Below, in pieces: positions 50,161 to 62,500 of a stretch of DNA of 64,000 nucleotides. Positions within the stretch are counted from its first letter, which is position 1, and each line of letters starts with the position of its first letter. The notes under the pieces are model-generated. The model ran no database searches. It was not told the DNA's origin and saw nothing but the letters and a program-made list of their open reading frames with translations. Source of the stretch: Axinella damicornis (Eukaryota; Porifera; Demospongiae; Axinellida; Axinellidae); NCBI GenBank assembly GCA_963931865.1, contig OZ007508.1, positions 10,166,781-10,230,780 on the forward strand, given 5' to 3'. Position numbers and translations under genes: made by a program.

Positions 50161-53100
50161 GCCCCCACGGGGCCGGCCACGCCCCCACGGGACCGGCCAC
50201 GCCCCCACGGGACCGGTCACGTCCCCACGGGGCCGGCCACGCCCCCACCGGGCCGGCCACGCCCCCACCGGGCCGGCCACGCCCCCACGGAGCCGGCCAC
50301 GCCCCCAAGGGGCCGGCTTTGCCCCCACGGGACCGGCCACGCCCCCACGGGACCGGCCACGCCCCCACGGTGCCGGCCACGCTCCCAAGAGGCCGGCCAC
50401 GCCCCCACCGAGCCGGCCACGCCCACACGGGGCCGGCCACGCCCCCACCGGCCGGCCACGCTCCCACGGTGCTGGCCACGCCCCCAAGGGGCCGGCCACA
50501 CCCACACGGGGCCGACTTTGCCCCCACATGACCGGCCACCCCCCCACGGGACCTGCCACGCCTCCACAGTGCCGGCCATGCCCCCACGGGGCCGGCCCCG
50601 ACCCCACCGTGCCAGCCACGCCCCCACGGGGCCGGCAACGCCCCCACGGGGCTGGCAACGCCCCCACGGGGCCGGCCACGCCCCCACGGGGCCGGCCACG
50701 CCCCCACGGGGCCGGATCCGCCCCCACGGGGCTGGCCACGCCCCCACGGGTCCGGCCACAACCCACCAGGACGGGTACGCCCCCACCGGGCCGGCCACGC
50801 CCCCACGGGACCGGCCACGCCCCCACGTGGCCGGCCACGACCCCACCGGACCGGCCACACCCCACGGGGCAGGCCACGACCCCAGGGGGCCGGCCACGCC
50901 CCCACGGGGCCGTCTTTGCCCCACGGGACCGGCCACGCCTCCACGGGACTGGACACTCCTCCACTGTGCCGGCCACGACCCCACGGGCCGGCCACGCCCC
51001 CACCGGGCCGGCCACGCTCCCACGGGGCCGGCCATGCCCCCACGAGGCCGGCCACGCCCCCACGGGGCCGGCCACGCCCCCACGGGGCCGGCCACGCCCC
51101 CACGAGACCGGCCACGCCCCCACGGGACCGGCCACGTCCCCACGGGGCCGGCCACGCCCCTACCGGGCCGGCCACGCCCCCACCGGGCCGGCCACGCCCC
51201 CACGGAGCCGCCCACACCCCCACGGGACCGGCTTTGCCCCCACGGGACCGGCCACGCCCCCACGGGACCGGCCACGCCCCCACGGTGCCGGGCACGCTCC
51301 CAAGGGGCCGGCCACGCCCCCACCGAGTCGGCCACGCCCCCACGGGGCCGGCCACCCCCCCACGGGACCTGCCACGCCTCCACAGTGCCGGCCACGCTCC
51401 CACGGGGCCAGCCACGATCCCACCGTGCCAGCCACGCCCCCACGGAGCCGGCAACGCCCCCACGGGGTTGGCAACGCCCCCACGGGGCCGGCTACGCCCC
51501 CACGGGACCGGCAACGCCCCAACGGGGCCGGCCACGCCCCCACGGAGCCGGCCACGCCCCCCTGGGGCCGGACACGCCCCCACGAAGCCGGCCACGCCCC
51601 CATGGGGCCTTCCACGCCCCCACGGGTCCGGCCACGCCCCCACCTGGACGGCCACGCCCCCACCGGGCCAGCGACGCCCCCACGGTGCCGGTCACGCCCC
51701 CACAAGACCGGCCACGCCCCCACGGGGCCGGCTTCGGCCCCACGGGACCGGCCACGCCCCCATGGGACCTGCCACGCCCACACGGCGACGGCCACGACCC
51801 CACGGGGCCGGACACGCCCCCACGGGGCCGGATACGCCCCCACGGATCCGGCAACGCCCCCACGGGGCCGGCCACGCCCCCACCAGAACGGCCACGCCCC
51901 CACCGGGCCAGCCACGCCCCCCCGGGGTCGGCCACACCCCACGGGACCGGCCACGCCCCCACGTGGCCGGCTTCGCCCCACTTGAATGGCCATTCCCCCA
52001 CGGGGCCGGTAACGACATCACCGTGCCGAAAAGGCCCCCACGGGACCGGCCACGCCCCCATGGGGCCGGCCACGACCCCACGGGGCCGGAAACGCCCCCA
52101 CGGGGCCAGCCATGCCCACACTGGGCTGGCCACACCCCCACGAGGCCGGCCACGCCACTACGGGACCGGCCAAGCCCCCACTGGCACGGCCACGCCCCCA
52201 CGGGGCCAGCTACGCCCCCACGGGGCCGGCCACGACCCCACAGGACCGGCCACGTCCCCACGGGGCCGGCCTTGTCCAAACGGGACCAGCCATGCCACCA
52301 CGGGACCGGCCACACCCCACGGTGCCGGCCACACCCCCACGGGGTTGGCCATGACCCCACCGGGCCGGCCACGACACCAAGGGACCGGCCACGCCCCCAC
52401 GGGGCCGGCCCCGCCCCCACGGGGCCGGACACGCCCCCACGGGACTGGCCACGCCCCCACGGGGCCGGCTTTGCCCACACGGGACCGGCCATGCCCCCAC
52501 GGGACCGGCCACACCCCACGGTGCCGGCCACGCCCCCACGGGGTCTGCCATGACCCCACCGTGCCGGCCACGCCCCCACGGGACCGGCCACGCCCCCACG
52601 GGGCCGGCCACGCCCCCACGGGGCCGGACACACCCCCACGGGGCTGGCCACGCCCCCACGGGTCCGGCCACAACCCAACAGGACGGGTATGCCCCCACCG
52701 GGCCGGCCACGCCCCCACGGGACCGGCCACGCCCCTACGTGGCCGGCCACAACCCCACCGGACCGGCCACACCCCCACGGGGCAGGCCACGACCCCACGG
52801 GGCCGGCCACGCCCCCACGGGGCCGGTTTTGCCCCCACGGGACCGGCCACGCCCCCACGGGACCGGACACGCCTCCACTGTGCCGGCCACGACCCCACGG
52901 GGCCGGCCACGACCCCACCGTACCGGCCACGCCCCCACGAGGCCGGCAACGCCCCCACGGGGCCGGCCACGCCCCCACGGGGCCGGACACGCCCGCACGG
53001 GGCCGGCCACGCCCCAACGGAGCAGACCACGCCCCCCGGGTCCAGCCACGCCCCCACGGGCCGGCCACGCCCCCACGGGACCTACTACGCCCCCACGGGG

Positions 53101-56100
53101 CCGGCTTCGCCCCCACGGTACCGGCCACGCCCCCACGGGACTGGCCACGCCCCCACGGTGCCGGCCACGCCCCCACAGGGCCGGCAACGACCCCACCATG
53201 CCGGCAAGGCCTCCTCGGGAACGGCCACGCCCCCACGAGGCCGGCTACAACCCCACGGGGCTGGACACGCCCCCACTGGGCCGGACACGCCCCCACGGGG
53301 CCGGACACGCCCCCACGGGGCCGGCCACGCCCCCACAGGACCGGCCCCACCCCCACGGGGCCGGCTTCGCCCCCACGGGACCGGCCTTGCCTCCACAGGA
53401 CCGGCCACGCCCCCACGGTGCCGGCCACGCCCCCACGGGGTCGGCCACGACCCCACCATTCCGGCCACGCCCCCACGGGACCGACCACGCCCCCACGGGG
53501 CCGGCCACGCCCCCACGGGGCCGGCCACGCCCCCACGGTGCTGGCCACGCCCCCACGGGGCCTGCCACAACCCACCAGGACGGGCACGCCCCCACCGGGC
53601 CGGCCACGATCCCACGGGACCGACCACGCCCACACGTGGCCGGCGACGACCCCACCGGGCCGGCCACGCCCCCACGGGGCAGGCCACGATCCCACGGGGC
53701 CGGCCACGCCCCCACGGGGCCGGCTTTGCCCCCACGGGACCGGCCACGTTCCCACGGGACCGGCCACGCCCCCACGGGGCCGGCTACACCCCCACCCGGA
53801 CGGTCACGCCCCCTCCGGGCATTCCACGCCACCACGGGGGTGGCCACGCCCCCACGGGACCGGTCACGCCCCCACGGGGCCGGCCACGCCCCCACGGGAC
53901 CGGCCACGCCCCCACGGAGCCGGCCACGCCCCCACAGGGTCCGCAACGACCCCACCGTGCCGGCAAAGCCCCCTCGGGACCGGACACGCCTCCACGAGGC
54001 CGGCCACTACACCACGGGGCCGGACACGCCCCCACGGGGCCGGACACACCACCACGGGGCCGTACACGCCCCCACGTTGCCGGCCACGCCCCCACGGGGC
54101 CGGCCACACCACCACGGGGCCGGCCACGCCCCCACGGGGCCGGCCACGCTCCCACGGTGCTGGCCACGCCCCCACGGGGCCTGCCACAACCCACCAGGAC
54201 GGGCACGCCCCCACCGGGCCGGCCACGATCCCACGGGACCGACCACGCCCACACGTGGCCGGCCACGACCCCACCGGGCCGGCCACGCCCCCACGGGGCA
54301 GGCTACGACCCCACGGGGCCGGCCACGCCCCCTCAGGGCCGGCTTTGCCCCCACGGGTCCGGCCACGTCCCCACGGGACCGGCCACGCCTCCACGGTGCC
54401 GGCCACGCCCCCACGGGGCCGGCCACGACCCCACCGTACCGGCCACGCCCCCACGGGGCCGGCAACGCCTCCACGGGGCCGGCTACACCCCCACCCGGAC
54501 GGTCACGCCCCCTCCAGGCATTCCACGTTACCACGGAGGCGGCCACTCCCCCACGGGACCGGCCACACCCCCACGGGGCCGGCCACGCCCCCACGGGACC
54601 GGCCACGCCCCCACGAAGCCGGCCACGCTCCCACAGGGCCCGCAACGACCCCACCGTGCCGGCAAAGCCCCCTCGGGACCAGCCACGCCTCCACGAGGCC
54701 GGCCACTACACCACGGGGCCGGACACGCTCCCACGGGGCCGGACACGCCTCCACGGGGCCGTATACGCCCCCACGTTGCCGGCCACGCCCCCACGGGGCC
54801 GGCCACACCCCCACGGGGCCGGCCACGCCCCCACGGGACCGGCCACGCCCCCACCAGCACGGCCACGCCCCCACCGGGCCAGCCACGCCCCCACGGGGCC
54901 GGCCACACCCCCACCCAAACGGCCACGCCCCCAACGGGCCAGCCCTGCACCCACAGGGCCGGCCACGCCCCCACGGGACCGGCCACACCCCCACGGGGCA
55001 GGCTTCGCCCCCACGGAACCGGACACGCCCCCACGAGACCGGCCACGCTCCCACGGTGCCGGCTACGCCCCACGAGGCCGGCAACGACCCCACCGTGCCG
55101 GCAAGGCCCCCTCGGGACCGGCCACGCCCCCACGAGGCCGGCCACGAACCCACGGGGCCGGCCACACCCCCACGGGGCCGGCCACGCCCCCACGGGACCG
55201 GCCACGCCCCCATCAGTACGGCCACGCCCTCACCTGGCCAGCCACGCCCCACGGTGCCGGCCACGCCCCCACAAGACCGGTCACGCCCCCACGGGGCCGG
55301 CTTCACCCCCACGGGACCGGCCATGCCCCCACGGGACCGGCCACGCCCCCACGGTGCTCCCACGCCCCCACGGGACCGGCTACGCCCCCACGGGGCCGGC
55401 CACGCCCCCACGGGGTTGGCCCCGCCCCCACGGGGCCGGACACAACCCACCAGGACGGGCACGCCCCCACCGGGCCAGCTACGCCCCCAAGGGGCCGGCC
55501 ACGCCCCCACGGGACCGGCCACGCCCGCACGTAGCCGGCCACGACCCCACCGGGCCGACCACGCCCCCACGTTGCCGGCCACGCCCCCACCTGGCCGGCC
55601 ACGCCCCCACGGTGCCGGCCACGCCCCCACAAGACCGGCCACGCCCCCACGTGCCCGGCTTCGCCCCCACGGGACGGCCATGCCCCCACGGGACCGGCCA
55701 CGCCCCCACGGTGCCACCACGCCCCACTGGGCCGGCCACGACCCCACCGTGCCGGCCATGCCCCCACGGGGACGGCCACACCCCCACGGGGTCTGACACG
55801 CCCCCACGGGACCGGCCACGCCCCCACCAGTACGGCCACGCCCCCACCGGGCCAGCCACGCCCCACGGGGCCGGCCACGCCCCCACAAGACCGGCCACGC
55901 CCCCACGTGGCCGGCTTCGCCCCCACGGGACGGCCATGCCCCCACGGGACCGGCCACGCCCCCACGGTGCCGCCACGCCCCCACGGGGCCGGCCACAACC
56001 CCACCGTGCCGGCCATGCCTCCATGGGACAGGCCACGCCCCCACGGGGCCGGCCACGCCCCCACGGAATTGGCCACGCCCCCACGGGGCCGGACACAACC

Positions 56101-56459
56101 CACCAGGACGGGCACGCACCCACCGGGCCAGCTACGCCCCCAAGGGGCCGGCCACGCCCCCACGGGAGCGGCCACACTCGCACGGGGCCGGCCACAACCC
56201 CACCGGGCCGGCCACGCCCCCACAGGGCCGGCCACGCCCCCACCTGGCAGGCCACGACCCCACGGGGCCGGCCACGCCCCCACGGGGCCGGACACGCCCC
56301 CACGGGGCCGGACACGCCCCCACGGGGCCGGCCACACCCCCACTGGGCCGGCCGCGCCCCTACAGGGCCGGCCACGCCCCCAGCAGGACGGCCACGCTCC
56401 CACGGGGCCGGCCACGCCCCCACGGGGCCGGCCACGCCCCCACCGGACCGTCCACGCTC

Positions 56460-59400
56460 TTGCGGGTCAGGCCACGCCCCCAAGGGGCCGGCCATGCCCA
56501 CACGGGGCCGGTTTCGCCCCCACGGGACCGGCCACGCCCCCACGGGACCTGCCACGTTTCCACGGTGCCGGCCACACCCCCACGGGGCCGGCCACGACCC
56601 CACAGTGCCAGCCACGCCCCCACGGGGCCGGCAACGCCCCCACGGGACCGGCCACGCCCCCACCAGTACGGCCACGCCCCCACCGGGCCAGCCACACCCC
56701 ACGGGGCCGGCCACGCCCCCACGGGACCGGCCACGACCAAACGGTGCCGCCACGCCCCCACGGGGCCAGCCACGACCCCACCGTACCGGCCATGCCCCCA
56801 TGGGACCTGCCACGCCCCCACGGGGCCGGCCACGCCCCCACGGGGCTGGCCAAGCCCCCACGGGGCCGGACACAACCCACCAGGACGGACACGCCCCCAC
56901 CGGGCCAGCTACGCCCCCAAGGGGACGGCCACGCCCCCACGGGACCGGCCACGCCCCCACGTGGCCGGCCACGACCGCACGGAGCCGGCCACGCCCCCAC
57001 GGGGCCGGCCACGCCCCCACCGGGCCGGCCACGCCCCGACGGGGCACGCCACAACCCCACGGGGCCGGCCACGCCCCCACGGGACCGGTCACGCCCCCAC
57101 AGGGCCGGCCACGCCCCCACCGGCCGGCCACGACCCCACCTGGACGGCCACGCTCCCACGGGGCCGGCCTCGCCCCCACCGGACCGGCCACGCTTCCACG
57201 GGGCCGGCCACGCCCCCAAGGGGCCGGCCATGCCCACACGGGGCCGGTTTCGCCCCCACGGGACCGGCCACGCCCCCACGTGACCTGCCACGCTTCCACG
57301 GTGCCGGCCACGCCCCCACGGGGTCGGCCACAACCCCACCGTGCCAGCCACGCCCCCACGGGGCCGGCAACGCCCCCACGGGACCGGCCACGCCCCCACC
57401 AGTACGGCCACGCCCCCACCGTGCCAGCCACGCCCCACGGGGCCGGCCACGCCCCCACGGGACCGGCCATGCCCCCACGGGGGCAGCTTCGCCCCCACGG
57501 GATCATCCATGCCCCCACGGGACCGGACACGCCCCCACGGTGCCGCCACGCCCCCACGGGGCCGGCCTCGACCCCACCGTGCCGGCCATGCCCCCATGGG
57601 ACCGGCCACGCCCCAACGGGGCCGGCCACGCTCCCACGGGGCTGGCCACGCCCCCACGGGGCCGGACACAACCCACCAGGACGGGCACTCCCCCACCGGG
57701 CCAGCTACGCCCCCAAGGGGTCGGCCACGCCCCCACGGGACAGGCTACGCCCCCACGTGTCCGGCCACAACCCCACCGGGCTGGTCACGCCCCCACGGGA
57801 CCGGCCACGCCCCCACAGGGCCGGCCACGCCCCCACCGGGCCGGCCACGCCACCACCTGGACGGCCACGCTCCCACGGGGCCGGCCACGCCCCAACCGGA
57901 CCGGCCACGCTCCCACGGGGCCGGCCACGCCCCCAAGGGGCCGGCCATGCCCACACGGGGCCGGTTTCGCCCCCACGGGACCGGCCACGCCCCCACGTGA
58001 CCTGCCACGCTTCCACGGTGCCGGCCACGCCCCCACGGGGTCGGCCACAACCCCACCGTACCAGCCACGCCCCCACGGGGCCGGCAACGCCCCCACGGGA
58101 CCGGCCACGCCCCCACCAGTACGGCCACGCCCCCACCGGGCCAGCCACGCCCCACGGGGCCGGCCACGCCCCCACGGGACCGGCCACACCCCCACGGGGG
58201 CAGATTCGCCCCCACGGGATCATCCATGCCCCCACGGGACTGGCCACGCCCCCACGGTGCCGCCACGCCCCCACGGGGCCGGCCACAACCCCACCGTGCC
58301 GGCCATGCCCCCATGGGACCGGCCACGCCTCAATGGGGCCGGCAACGCTCCCACGGGGCTGGCCACGCCCCCACGGGGCCGGACACAACCCACCAGGACG
58401 GGCCAGCCACGCTCCCACGGGGCCGGCCACGCCCCCAAGGGGCCGGTCACGCCCACACGGGGTCGATTTCGCCCCCACTGGATAGGCCACGCCCCCACGG
58501 GACCTGCCATGCCTCCACGGTGCCGGCCACGCCCCCAAGGGGTCGGCCACAACCCCACATTGCCAGCCACGCCCCCACGGGGCCGGCAACGCCCCCACGG
58601 GGCCGGCCACACCCCCACGGGGCCGGCCACACCACCCCGGGGCCGGACACGCCACCACGGGGCCGGCCACGACCCAATGGGACCCGCCACGCCCCCACGG
58701 GTCCGGCCACGCCCACACCAGGACGGCCACGCCCCCACCGGGCCAGCCACGCCCCCACGGGGCCGGCCACGCCCCCACAGGACCGGCCACGCCCCCACGG
58801 GGCCGGCTTAGCCCTCACGGGACCGGCCACGTCCCCACGGGACCGGCCACGCCCCCACAGGGCCGGCCACACCCCCACTGGGCCGGCCACGACCCCACGG
58901 GGGCCGCAACACACCTACGGGTCCGGCCACGCCCCCACCAGGACGGCCACGCCCCAACCGGGCCAGCCACGCCCCCAATGGTCCGGCCACGCCCCCACAG
59001 GACCGGCCACGACACCACCGTGCCGGCCACGCCCCCACGGGACCGGCCACGCCCCCACGGGGCCGGCTACGATCCCCGGGACAAGACACGCCCCCACGTC
59101 GCCAGCCACGACCCCATGGGGCCGGCCACGACCCCTCCGTGCCAGCCACGCCCCCACGGGGCCGGCAACGCCCCCACGGGACCGGCCACGCCCCCACCAG
59201 TACGGCCACGCCCCACCGGGCCAGCCACGCCCCATGGGGCTGGCCACGCCCCCACGGGACCGGCCACGCCCCCACGGGGGCGGCTTTGCCCCACGGGACC
59301 GGCCATGCCCCCACGGGACCGACCACGCCCCCACGGTGCCGCCACGCCCCCACGGGGCCGGCCACGACCCCACCGTGCAGGCCATGCCCCCATGGGACCG

Positions 59401-62400
59401 GCCACGCCCCCACGGGGCCGGTCATACCCCCACGGGGCTGGCCACGCCCCCACGGGGCCGGACACAACCCATCAGGACGGGCACGCCCCCACCGGGCCAG
59501 CTACGCCCCAAAGGGGCCGGCCACGCCCCCACGGGACCGGCCACGCCCCCACGTGGCCGGCCACGACCCCACCGGGCCGGCCACGCCCCCCCGGGGCCGG
59601 TCACGCCCCCACGGGACCGGCCGCGCCCCCACAGGGCCGGCCCCCCCCCCACCGTGCCGGCCACTCCCTCACCAGGACGGCCACGCTCCCACGGGGCCGG
59701 CCATGCCCCCACCTGGCCGACCACGCTCCCACGGGGCCGGCCACGCCCCTAAGGGGCCGGCCATGCCCACACGGGGCCGGTTTCGCCCCCACGGGACCGG
59801 CCACGCCCCCACGGGACCTGCCACGCCTCCACGGTGCCGGCCACGCCCCCACGGGGCCGGCCACGACCCCACCGTGCCATCCACGCCCCCACGGGGCCGG
59901 CAACGCCCCCACGGGACCGGCCACGCCCCCACCAGTACGGCCACGCCCCCACCAAGCCAGCCACGCCCCACGGGGACGGCCACGCCCACATTGGACCGGC
60001 AACGCCCCCACGGGGGCGGCTTCGCCCCCATGGGACCGGCCATGCCCCCACGGGACCGGCCACGCCCCCACGGTGCCGCCACGCCCCCACGGGGCCGGCC
60101 ACGACCCCACCGTGCCGGCCATGCCCCCATGGGACCGGCCACGCCCCCACGGAGGTGGCCACGCCCCCACGGGGCCGGACACAACCCACCAGGATGGGCA
60201 CGCCCCCACCGGGCCAGCTACGCCCCCAAGGGGCCGGCCACGCCCCCACGGGACCGGCCACGCCCCTACGTGGCCGGCCACGACTTCACCGGGTCGGCCA
60301 CGCCCCCACGGGGCCGGCCACCCCCCCACCGGGCCGGTCACGCCCCCACGGGGCAGGCCATGACCCCACGGGGCCGGACACGCCCCCTCTGGGCCGGCAT
60401 CGCCCCCACCAGTACGGCCACGCCCCCACGGGGCCGGCCACGCCCCCACCGGGCCGGCCACGCTCCCACGGGGCCGGCCACGCCCCCAAGGAGCCGGTCA
60501 CGCCCACACGGGGTCGGTTTCGCACCCACGGGACCGGCCACGATCCCACGGGACCTGCCATGCCTCCACGGTGCCGGCCACGCCCCCACGGGGCCGGCCG
60601 CGACCCCACCGTGCCAGCCACGCCCCCACGGGGCCGGCAACGCCCCCACGGGGCCGGCCACGCCTCCACGGGGCCGGCCACGCCCCCACGGGACCGGCCA
60701 CGCCCTCACAGGGCCGGCCACGCCCCCACGGGGCCGGCCACACCACCCCGGGGCCGGACACACCACCACGGGGCCGGCCACGCCCCCACGGGGCCCGCCA
60801 CGCCCCCACGGGTCCGGCCACGCCCCCACCAGGACGGCCACGCCCCCGCCGGGCCAGCCACGCCCCCACGGGGCTGGCCACGCCCCCACAGGACCGGACA
60901 CGCCCCCACGGGGCCGGCTTCGATCCCACGGGGCCGGACACAACCCCACGGGGCCGGCCACGCCCCCACGGTGCCCGCCACGCCCCTACGGGTCCGGCCA
61001 CTCCCCCACCAGGACGGCCACGCCCCCAACGGGCCAGCCACGCCCCCACGGGGCCGGCCACGCCCCCACGGGACCGGCCACGACCCCACCGTGCCGGTCA
61101 CGCCCCCACGGGACCGGGCACGCCCCCACGGGGCCGGCCACGATCCCCGCAGCAAGACACGCCCCCACGTTGCCGGTCACGCCCCCACGGGGCCGGCCAC
61201 GACCCCACGGGGCCGGCTTTGCCCCCACGGGACCGGCCATGCCCCCACGGGACCGGCCACGCCCCCAAGGTGCCGCCACGCCCCCACGGGGCCGGCCACG
61301 ACCCCACCGTGCCGGCCTTGCCCCCACGGGACCGGCCACGCCCCCACGGGGCCGGCCACGCCCCCACGGGGCTGGCCACGCCCCCACGGGGCCGGACACA
61401 ACCCACCAGGACGGGCACGCCCCCACCGGGCCAGCTACGCCCCCACCGGGCCAGCTACGCCCCCAAGGGGCCGGGCACGCCCCCACGGGACCGGCCACGA
61501 CCCCACGTGGCCGGCCACGACCCCACCGGACCGGCCACGCCCCCACGGGGCAGGCCACGCCCCCACCGGGCCGGCCACGCCCCCACGGGGTAGGCCACAA
61601 CCCCACGGGTCTTGCCACGCCCCCACGGGGCCCGCCACGCCCCCACGGGTCCGGCCACGCCCCCACCAGGACGGCCACGCCCCCACCGGGCCAGCCACTC
61701 CCCCACGGGGCCGGCCACGCCCCCACAGGACAGGCCACGCCCCCACGGGGCCGGCCACGCCCCCACAAGGCCGCGAACGCCCCCACGGGGCCGGCCACGA
61801 CCCCACCGTACCGGCCAAGCCCCCACGGGACCGGCCACGCCCCCACGGGGCCGGCCACGACCCCACGGGGCCGGACACGCCCCCACGGGGCCGGCCACGC
61901 CCCGACGGGGCCCGCCACGCCCCTACGGGTCCGGTCACGACCCAGCAGGACGGCCACGCCCCCACCGGGCCAGCCACGCCCCCACGGGGCCGGCCACGCC
62001 CCCACGGGACCGGCCACGCCCCCACGGGACCGGCCACGACCCCACCGTGCCGGCCACGCCTCCACAGAACCGGCCACGGCCCCACGGGGCCGGCCACGAT
62101 CCCCGGGGCCGGACACGCCCCCACGTGGCCGGCCACGCCCCCAAGGGGCCGACCACTCCCCCACGGGACCGGCCACGCCCCCACGGGGCCGGCCACGCCC
62201 CCACGGGCCTGTCCACGCCACCACGGGGCCGGTCACAACCCACCAGGACGGGCACGCCCCCACCGGTCCAGCTACGCCACCAAGGGGCCGGCCAAGCCCC
62301 CACGGAACCGGCCACGACCCAACGTGGCCGGCCACGACCCCACCGGGCCGGCCACGCCCCCACGGGGCCGGCGACGCCCCCACCGGGCCGGCCACGCCCC

Positions 62401-62500
62401 CACGGGGCAGGCCACGACCCCACGGGGCCGTCCACGCCCCCAAGGGGCCGGCGAAGCCCACACGGGGCCGGTTTCGCCCCCACGGGCCCGGCCCCGCCCC
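56460..62500 (+). repeat. Family of higher-order units spaced about 0.5-0.73 kb or more
   Basis: The marker CCATGCCCACACGG followed by GGTTTCGCC recurs near 56.49, 57.23, 57.95, 59.77 and, as CACGCCCACACGG, near 58.45, 60.50 and 62.46 kb. Copies near 57213 and 57933 are 720 bases (36 units) apart and closely similar. The next copy near 58.4 kb is shortened by an internal loss that joins ACCAGGACGGG directly to CCAGCCACGCTCC. This is a variable higher-order family, not a regular array. Confidence 0.7.

Noticed and set aside
41459..51985. Open frame of about 3,500 codons on the + strand, and dozens of similar ones of 200-2,650 codons on both strands
   Set aside because: They are made only of the 20-base repeat. 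The unit has no T, so stop codons are missing in all frames; the frames overlap on both strands, start at arbitrary repeat positions (often at alternative start codons) and have no non-repetitive domain.
59641..59650. Run of ten C replacing the usual CCACGCCCCC
   Set aside because: Could be a real local change, but homopolymer sequencing or polishing error is equally likely in such GC-rich DNA.
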